Assembly: GCA_035772735.1 (NCBI GenBank)
Contig: JASDFA010000003.1
Location: 153,897,001-153,961,000, forward strand
DNA from: Datura wrightii
Lineage: Eukaryota; Streptophyta; Magnoliopsida; Solanales; Solanaceae
Direction: 5' to 3'
DNA: 64,000 nucleotides
The notes under the pieces were generated by a model that was not told the DNA's origin, did no database searches, and saw only the letters and a program-made list of their open reading frames with translations. The position numbers were made by a program, and so were the translations under genes. This document shows, one piece after another, positions 57,021-64,000 of the stretch. Within the stretch, counting starts at the first letter, position 1, and each line of letters starts with the position of its first letter.

Positions 57021-59571
57021 TATTAGCCTTTTTTTAGATATGAAAAATAAGAGTTCATCTATCCCTTTTTTTTTGAATAATTAAGTGTCCTTAAAGAAAG
57101 TCATATAAATGAAGGCTTACACTTTAAAAGGTGGTGGATGGATTATTTACTACAAGATTATAAATTTGCATATATTCACGTAAAGCACATATTCACGTAA
57201 AACACATATCAGGTTAGTGAATAAAATCACATGAAAAGAAACATGAAAGGTGGAAACTAAAAATGGGATTCCTAAAAGAACTCAATTCCTAATATTTGAC
57301 TCCAAGCATTGCGAAGGTCCTACAATTATTGGCCTGTGGGCCAAAATTGAGTTTCAAAAAAAGAATCCAACTTGATATTTTATATCGTGAAAAATAAAGA
57401 AAGGAGAGAAAAAGAATTAGAAAATTTATTTAACAAGTACACCAAATATATATAGAAGAGAGCAAGAGGGAAATATATACACTTATTAATATCAATTACA
57501 ATCAAGTCAAGAGAGTAGGTATAATATAAGACAAGTTAAAAACTCAAGACCCAAACAAAAAATAGCCCTTTTAAGCATGTCATAATTTATTCCACAAGAG
57601 GATAGTGATTAGGGACTAAACTAGTTCAAACACACATTTAGGGAATGCATATTGAATACCAATACTTTATGCACAAAGTGACGCAAAAATATTCTATTTT
57701 TTTGTCACTTAGATTTTCCCTTATATCCCTTTATCACTATTTCAGGCGGGCATCATTTTACTTTATAAGAATAACTCAACGTTTGGACAAACTAAGTAGA
57801 AAGATAAAGTCAAATCGGATGGATCGCAAACAACATACACACTAGTAATCTCTATTAAAAAGCTACTTCTCAAGTCATACGTCTATATAATAACCCAAAG
57901 AGTAAGAGCAATATACTTTCGCTAAATTGGTAATCATGCAAGAATTGGAACAATTAAGAGGGCCATTTCATTCAAACAACTTGAGATGCTAATACATGGT
58001 CACATATATTGATTTTAAAAAAGGAAAACTTTAATTCAAGCCAATCTACAATAATTTTTTAACTCAATGCATCAACCCTGGCATAATGACGATTTTGAAC
58101 ACCAAATTCACAAGGGAAAATAGAAAAGCTTACTTGCAAGATCCATTATCCTACTTCATCACATGCTCAACCCATGGGTCAACAATCAAGTCATTATATT
58201 TAGATAGTCCCCAAAATACATTTTGAGCCAAATCTTTAAATAAAAAGGAGAAACAACCTTCAAAGTTGTTCCACATACTTCATCCTTGTCACTTGCCTAC
58301 TCACTAAGTATTTTAGCTTAAGTTCTCATCTAAGAATGACAAGAAATTAAACAAGCTAAGTTTTTCTTAAGGAGAGAAACAAATATTACAATCACTCACA
58401 CCGAGGGGTTTAAATTCACATAACATATGGCCATATAAGAAAATTATTAAGTTTAAACGGGTTAACACCAAGTAAAGATCAAAGCTAGATTGAGTTAAAC
58501 TCATCTTTCGAACTATCTTGGGACTACTTCATAAATTAACCAACTCATGGTAGACCGTTCAAGCTGACATAAAATGGAGGTGCACAAGAAAACACTCAAA
58601 GGAGGCCGAGCATAATCCAACAATGAAGTTCCATGCTTGTTAAGGTTCCAATTCATGTTGTATCCAAACTAGTCATTACTGTCATATTCGATCATTCAGA
58701 CAACGTTATAACGACTTTAAAGATAAACGATTACCAATATTTTAAGGCTTATTCCATTATCATTTTTTTGTCAAAGGTAAAGGTTAAAGACCACATACAC
58801 ATACATAGCAAGAAAGATAACAACAATCAACCAAGAATTATTAAACCGTCATTTTTTGTTCAACCCAACAACCATTGTCAACTACAAAATCAAAAAGATA
58901 AACCTACTACTTCATCAATAAGTAGGAAATATAATAACCAAAAGAGAGTACATAATATTATCGGATGTTGTGCAGCGACTGAAGCCGTCGAAGTGTTGAG
59001 TCTCAGGCCACTGATTCCAAGTCCGAAACAAAGAGGGAAGTAAAAAAATGACCTGAAATAAAAGAAAAGAAAAGAAAAATATCAGTGCTTCTTTTGTGTG
59101 GCTCTGGGATTTTGCCTTTCCGGTATTTTTTTAAGGTTTTCCAAACTTCTTTTGGATAATTTATGAATTTTTTCCAGTGTTTTTCAATTTTTTTTAGTGT
59201 TTTTTAAATGATTTTAAATCTTTTTTCTGATTTTTCCTAGATGGATCTTTCCCTTCACTTTCTTCTCCTTTTATAGGAGAAGATTGGGGTTCAAAAGATG
59301 CCCTTGAATAATAAGTCTGATCGAGGATATTATGAAGAAATTAAAAAAGAGGGAGGGAGTAGGTAACTTGTGTCACGTAGATGACTGTTTCTGCGCCTAC
59401 AGTAGATGAAGGACGAGCTCAGAGATTTGTGAGCGGATTTTTCGGGTCTTGGCGGAGGGGAAGACTGGTCTTGAGGGAGGAAGGGAGTTTCATGGGTTTG
59501 AAATTGAGAGGGGGTGGGGGAAGTGAGGAGTGGCACCGCAGGGGGTTGATCTGGCGGTGGAAGGAAGTAGG

Positions 59572-60115
59572 GGCGGGCACAAATACCGAAAAACTAAAAA
59601 GTCGGACCGAACCAAACTAATTTAATTTTTTTATTTCAGTTTTTCGGTTCTTTTTTTCTAAAATTTCGATATTCGGTTATAGAATTCAGAACTTTGATTT
59701 AACCAAAATTATATATATATTTTTAAAAAATAAAAAATACTACACCCAACACAATCTCAAAGCCCATTTAGAGAATTATTTATATAATTAATATAATTGT
59801 TTAAGTTTTTTTACAAATAACAAGTTTTATAATAGTTTTAGCATATTAAAAATTTTTTACGATTACTAATATGCTTTCAAAAAAGATGAAATACATAATA
59901 TTTACTTAACAAGAAATTATGGAACATAACTTATTGAAATCTTTGAAGACCCTTAATTTTTTATCCGGTCAGTTGTAAGGATATTAAGAAGATGAAAAAA
60001 TTTCTTATCAAATGCTATATACGTGCTACTAAATATAAATCAACTGATCCCGCTAAGAATCTGTAAATAAAAACTTAAAATATTGCCTTGTTATATTTTT
60101 TTACTTAAAATTAAG
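59572..60115. mobile_element. Segment replacing LTR sequence, starts like a hAT element
   Basis: It begins TAGGGGCGGGCACAAATACC and continues with CGGACCGAACCAAACT and GTTTTTCGGTTC, resembling Solanaceae hAT-type non-autonomous elements in its left end. No matching right end is seen: the LTR resumes at about 60116 after losing about 850 bp present in the left copy. Likely an insertion followed by deletion. Confidence 0.45.
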
Positions 60116-60324
60116 CTTAGTTTGAAGGTATTTAAATATTTAAAAAATTATAGAAAATAAAATATGTATTCATTTTCCTCAAAAATAAAAATGGCAAAAC
60201 ATCATCAAAATAGTAAGAAAAAATTATTTTCAACCATTCAAATATTTATTCCATTTCATTTAAAATTTCAGAAGCTTTAAAATAATTAATTAAAAATGTG
60301 GAGAGCCAAAATTGGGTATCAACA

Positions 60325-62259
60325 AGTAGATTTGATCCTAGAAGCTTTGTAGATCTCTAAAAGTGAAAATTTTGTAGAGGAAGAACCCTAGGTTGTTAAC
60401 TAGGGCTGAATTATAAGGGTGATTAGGGGGTGACTTGGGATGGGTTGATAAGTTTTGATCACTCCCCTAGAATCACGTGTTGGGAACAAGGGTTGCTCGG
60501 GGAATTGAATTAGAGCCGAGTAGAATTAGGTTTTACTTTTGGAAAACACCCAAAAGGAGAGGTTTGATCTGTTAGACTCTAAATTGAAGGGTAATTAACG
60601 AATTACTCTTATGTTGTAGATTTCACATACTCCGAAGCTTTGAGGAAAAGCAAGGCTCCCGCAGAGTAGTTGAATTGTTTACCTTCCAAATTGAGGTAGG
60701 TTATGGTTTATAGGGATAAACCTATATAATGGCATGTATAGTATGCAATGTTGATATACAATTGGTCTTCGGACGTTTACGTGATATGTGAGTCTATTAT
60801 TGTTAATTTATCTTATGAACATGACTAAGATGTGATATTGAACTATGATGACTTGTTTAAAAGATTATGTTTATACGTTAATGTAATTACCTATGATGAA
60901 TGGTTAGTAAAATGATCTCACTATATTAATGAGAGGATTGTTAATTAATGATGGCTTATTTAGGAACTAGATTGTAACTTTCTGTATGCTGCAATAATGC
61001 AATTGTCATGCCTTTTATGAGAATGATAAATGAAAATATTTAATATCCTAAAATGAGAGGCTCAATCCCGAGGGGAGTATCCGGGCGAGTGAATAAATTT
61101 GTTTGAGTGGCTCGTGTCCGAGAAAAAAATCCGAACGAGCGCATGAGTAGGAGCGGGTGCCACGCCGGCACAGTACATGGATTTTTAGAGTCCCCTGCAG
61201 GTCATGACTGGATGTTCATAAATAAGACCCTCTGGCATGTCTGTACATAATTCATGTGGTTGATTGTGGAGGGGAGATAGCGGAGGCGTATGCCCGTCAT
61301 ACTATCCTTGGTCGTTTTGTTTGCGTAATTGTTTGTGCTTTCATTTATGTTCATGATGTGGATGTGAAACGTGCTACGAGAATAGGAAAAATTATGGTGG
61401 ATATGATGCAATTTGATAACAGTGAAAATGGTGTTAATGCTAAGTTCGACTTTGTTACCCCGTGTGGTTGTTGAGTAGTTCTCGCTATGAGTAACTGTGG
61501 ATTTCTAGCTCTTTATAGCTATTGTGATTGTTGTTTTATTATGATTGTTTGATGGATTTATAGAGTATGTGAAATGTTAATTGTTGATCTAATGAACTGT
61601 GAGATGGATGAACTGAGAAGGGTGCAACACGTCGAGCGACTACCTATGCAGTTCCGCTGTAGCGAAATCATTTTCGCTGCGGCAAGACCACTGTAGCGGA
61701 AAAGTGATCGCTGCAGCGAGAGGCCTAATCTAGTGAGCAGGCCGGCTGACTCCGGAGAAGAGCTAGAGTTCATATAATGGCTTGTATTTCTGTATAAAGC
61801 TGAGGACCCTTTTTATATCTCCACTGCTGTAATTATATGTTATTATGTAAGGTCGGCCGATGATGCCTACCAGAGTGCTGAGTGTAGAGTTTGAGCCCGG
61901 TAGTTCTTCACGCCCTCATCTGAAACCAGCAAATTTTGTGGATTGAGAAGGTGAGCAAATAAGGACGCAGATCACTCCTTCATCGCAGATATCCTTCTTT
62001 CGAACATTCGAACACTTTATTTCGTTTTAGTTTTAATTCCTTAGTTTGGAAACAGACATCTTGTGCAATGACTATCAGGTAATTTTATTTTCTTTATAAC
62101 ATTGGTGTAAGCGGGTGATACATGATGTGAAGTTATTTCATTAATCAAAGATTGCCTTTAACTTTTGCATTTCTCGTTTTGGGGGTAGAATCGGGATTCG
62201 TTGGTTCGCCCACCGGAGGATTAGTATGGGTGCCAATCACGGCCATTTGGATCATGACA
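60325..62259 (+). mobile_element. 5' LTR (3' portion) of a chromovirus
   Basis: The segment ends TTTGGATCATGACA at 62259, directly before a tRNA-iMet primer site, so it is a 5' LTR. It has no LTR start: it begins at the Ogre LTR edge. A TATAAAG lies at 61793-61799, and GCTGTAGCG, CGCTGCGGC and CGCTGCAGCG motifs precede it. Small frames inside are not supported. Confidence 0.75.
61793..61799 (+). promoter_or_regulatory. Candidate TATA box of the chromovirus 5' LTR
   Basis: TATAAAG about 465 bp before the LTR end, with GAGGACCC downstream. Position and motif only. Confidence 0.5.
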
Positions 62260-62263
62260 AAGT

Positions 62264-62280
62264 TGGTATCAAAGCTTTAG
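62264..62280 (+). other. Primer-binding site for initiator tRNA-Met
   Basis: TGGTATCAAAGCTTTAG starts 4 nt after the LTR; the family form is TGGTATCAGAGC, so one base has changed. Confidence 0.85.
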
Positions 62281-62473
62281 GTTCGTTGATCTCATTGCAC
62301 TAAGACGGGTCAAGTAAAGCTCGTGGATCGATGCGGAGACGTTCGTAACTTATCTTCGAGAGGCTGCAGGACTTTAGAAAAACTCCTTTCTCTCCCCTTT
62401 CGTGCAATTACTTGATTTCAATTGGTATCTGATGATCCAAATTTTTATCTAACTTTTCTTCTTTCCTTCTCAG

Positions 62474-64000
62474 ATTGTGAGAACACGCTCAAATGGTAAC
62501 AGAGACGCAACACCTGAGCCAGTAGTGGCGGCCCCAGTTCGCGATAGAGAAAGGGGTATAGGTCATGGCCGGAGACCCGCTGCGGCTAGAGGAGGGGCCA
62601 GTGCTCCTACTCCAGTCATGGAGAAGTCTGCATCTCCCGTGCCACCAGCAGTGCAGGAGCGGGTGGCAGTTGAGGTCGAGGTCCAGATGCAGGGGGAGCT
62701 CCTGCCGCGCCAGCATCCTTAGAGGTCCTAACTCAGATCCTAAACCTTCTGAGCGGCCTTGTGGGCACCAGAGCAGCGCCAACAACTCCAGCGGGACAAC
62801 AGTCAGAAATTCAGCATGCAACTGCTGTGGCCTCGCGGATTGATGACTTATCGGAGGTGGTGGTGTTTTCGAGGCGGTGGCAGGGACGGTGATGACAGGG
62901 TAAGAGCATGACTTATATTGGAGGTTCACCAAGAAGAATCCTCCCACCTTCTTCGGCACAGAGGTAGAGAACGCCTATGAATACACCATAGATTGTCACG
63001 AAAGGCTTCATAAGATGGGAGTGGTGGAAAAGTATGGTGTTGAGTTTTTCACCTTCTAGCTGATGGGTGATATAAAGCTCTGGTGGAGGGTATTCTGGAG
63101 TACAGACTAGTAGGGTCACCTCATTGACGTGGACCCAATTCTACTCCACCTTCCTGGAGAAATATGTTCCCCGCACTCTGAGGGATAGGATACGGGATGA
63201 GTTTACCACCATTGAGTGGAGGAGCTCATTAGTTGCTGTAATACGAGGCTCGATTTCACTCCTTGTCTAGATATGCTCTACCCTTACTGCCCACCGAGGA
63301 GGAGAGGATCAGACGGTTTGTTAAAGGCCTGAATATAGGTCTCCAGGTATCAACTCTGCAGATGGTCTTTTCAAGTAAGACTTTTCAAGAGTTGATAGTG
63401 TACGTGAAGTTGGTTGAAGGAGTGAGGTAAGAGGTTGCGCTAGAAATGCCGAGAAAAAGGCTCGGAGAGCTGGCTCTTTCAGTGGTTCTTACGTGAAGGC
63501 TCCAGCACCCCACAATTTCTCTAGGCACCCTATTCAGATTGCCATGAAAGTGTCAGCTGGAGGTCCACCAGGAAAAGCTCCGCGATCGTCAAGCGCAATT
63601 GGGGGTGCTTAGATGGTTCGTTCTGATTTTTAGGCTCGTCTTATTTCTTCTGTTCCAGCTCAGAAACCGGTTATTGAGAAGGTTTGCAATTAGTGTGGTT
63701 ATGGCCATATTCACAGATGGTGCCCCAGGTCCGAACAGGGTAAACAAATTATTCCTCATCCAGCTCCTCGAGCTCCGGCCCAACTGAGAGGGGAGGTACT
63801 ACATTCAATCCAGATCATCCACAGCTGGGACGAGGTGGTCAGTCGGCTATTAGAGATGGTTTTCAGCAGGGTAGGGACATGCTCAGGTAGGTAGGGGTGG
63901 CACCCACGCAGATATAGGGGTGGCACAACCTTATCAGGGAGGTTTTCAGATTGGTAACTAGGCTCATATCTATGCTTTTACTGGTAGACCGAAGGTAGAG
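62474..64000 (+). pseudogene. Chromovirus gag, broken, continuing past the window
   Basis: The start codon position reads ATT (62474-62476) before GTGAGAACACGC, where relatives have ATG. An Arg/Ala/Pro-rich N-terminal part runs to about 62722. The gag core follows from about 62920 (NPPTFFGTEVE, IDCHERLHKMGVVEKYG), with an in-frame TAG at 63057-63059, a frameshift near 63090, then TWTQFYSTFLEKYVPRTLRD and LPTEEERIRRFVKGLN in other frames. A CCHC-type knuckle (C-x2-C-x3-H-x4-C, with a stop and one residue missing) lies at 63685-63723. Gag would form the particle and bind RNA; this copy cannot. The protease and pol would lie beyond the window. Confidence 0.88.

Larger units (their letters stand above)
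17373..60324 (-). mobile_element. Giant Ogre/Tat-lineage Ty3/gypsy retrotransposon, nested and degraded
   Basis: Two related LTRs (17373-23612 and 54511-60324) flank a minus-strand core in the order ORF1, gag, protease, RT, RNase H, second RNase H, integrase. The Ogre hallmarks are an ORF1 upstream of gag, an archaeal-type extra RNase H, a tRNA-Arg primer site, LTRs near 5 kb and a long repeat-rich 3' non-coding region. Insertions of about 12.9, 2.8, 2.3 and 1.4 kb inflate it to 43 kb; without them and the LTR duplication it would be about 22-23 kb. Every coding block is broken. The left LTR lacks its last 112 bp, so the target duplication cannot be tested (the right flank is AGTAG). Confidence 0.85.
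54511..60324 (-). mobile_element. 5' LTR of the Ogre element (right copy)
   Basis: On minus it starts at 60324 with TGTTGATACCCAATTTTGGC and ends at 54511 (GAGGGTGCGACG). It matches the left LTR over most of its length. It has a tandem duplication of about 1.08 kb, a long AT tract at 55466-55548 and a substituted segment at 59572-60115. Confidence 0.87.

Noticed and set aside
62477..62959. Three overlapping frames near the gag start
   Set aside because: Only the plus frame from 62477 agrees with gag; the minus frame and the second plus frame are shadows.

Overview
This window is plant nuclear repeat DNA, almost certainly from a eudicot and probably from the nightshade family (Solanaceae). 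That placement rests on giant Ogre/Tat-lineage Ty3/gypsy elements with a tRNA-Arg primer site, Tekay-type chromoviruses, long AT microsatellites and a dicot-type plastid rps12 remnant. I see no intact host gene, rRNA or tRNA. Nearly everything recognisable is a mobile element or a piece of one, and every element-borne reading frame that can be assessed is interrupted, truncated or mutated.

Layout. 1-3731 is a minus-strand LTR of an Ogre-like family, running off the left edge and inserted into the RNase H region of a plus-strand Tekay chromovirus (pol remnant 3733-5436, 3' LTR 5699-8238). 8239-17180 is AT-rich DNA holding a 982-bp solo LTR (TSD ACTTT), an 816-bp hAT-type non-autonomous element, a gag-less Ty1/copia fragment and two Helitron-type 3' ends. 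17373-60324 is one giant minus-strand Ogre/Tat element: 3' LTR on the left, a degraded coding core (ORF1, gag, protease, RT, two RNase H domains, integrase) in the middle, 5' LTR on the right. 60325-64000 is a plus-strand chromovirus: most of a 5' LTR, a tRNA-iMet primer site and a broken gag. The Ogre appears to have landed inside that LTR; its left part may be 17181-17372.

The giant element has itself been invaded. It carries a 2276-bp gypsy solo LTR next to its polypurine tract, about 2.8 kb of organellar DNA (with the end of plastid rps12 exon 2) inside reverse transcriptase, a 1388-bp TIR element inside its left LTR, and a complete 12,878-bp LTR element (40864-53741) inside ORF1. That last element has two nearly identical LTRs of about 3.87 kb, a perfect GAGTG target duplication, a tRNA-Arg primer site and a polypurine tract but no coding capacity: it is a non-autonomous large retrotransposon derivative (LARD). 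Subtracting the insertions, the Ogre was about 22-23 kb.

The most interesting signals are in the non-coding parts. The LARD and the Ogre share LTR termini, primer site and a recurring CTACGT...ACGTAG hairpin motif (ten copies by eye), which suggests the Ogre lineage mobilises the LARD family. A folded leader in the LARD-family LTR shows a compensatory base-pair change between divergent copies. Three tandem 11-bp-stem hairpins inside the LARD also show a compensatory change. The LARD 3' region holds three different tandem arrays of about 50, 31-32 and 88 bp, which look like satellite DNA in formation. All family and copy statements were made by eye.
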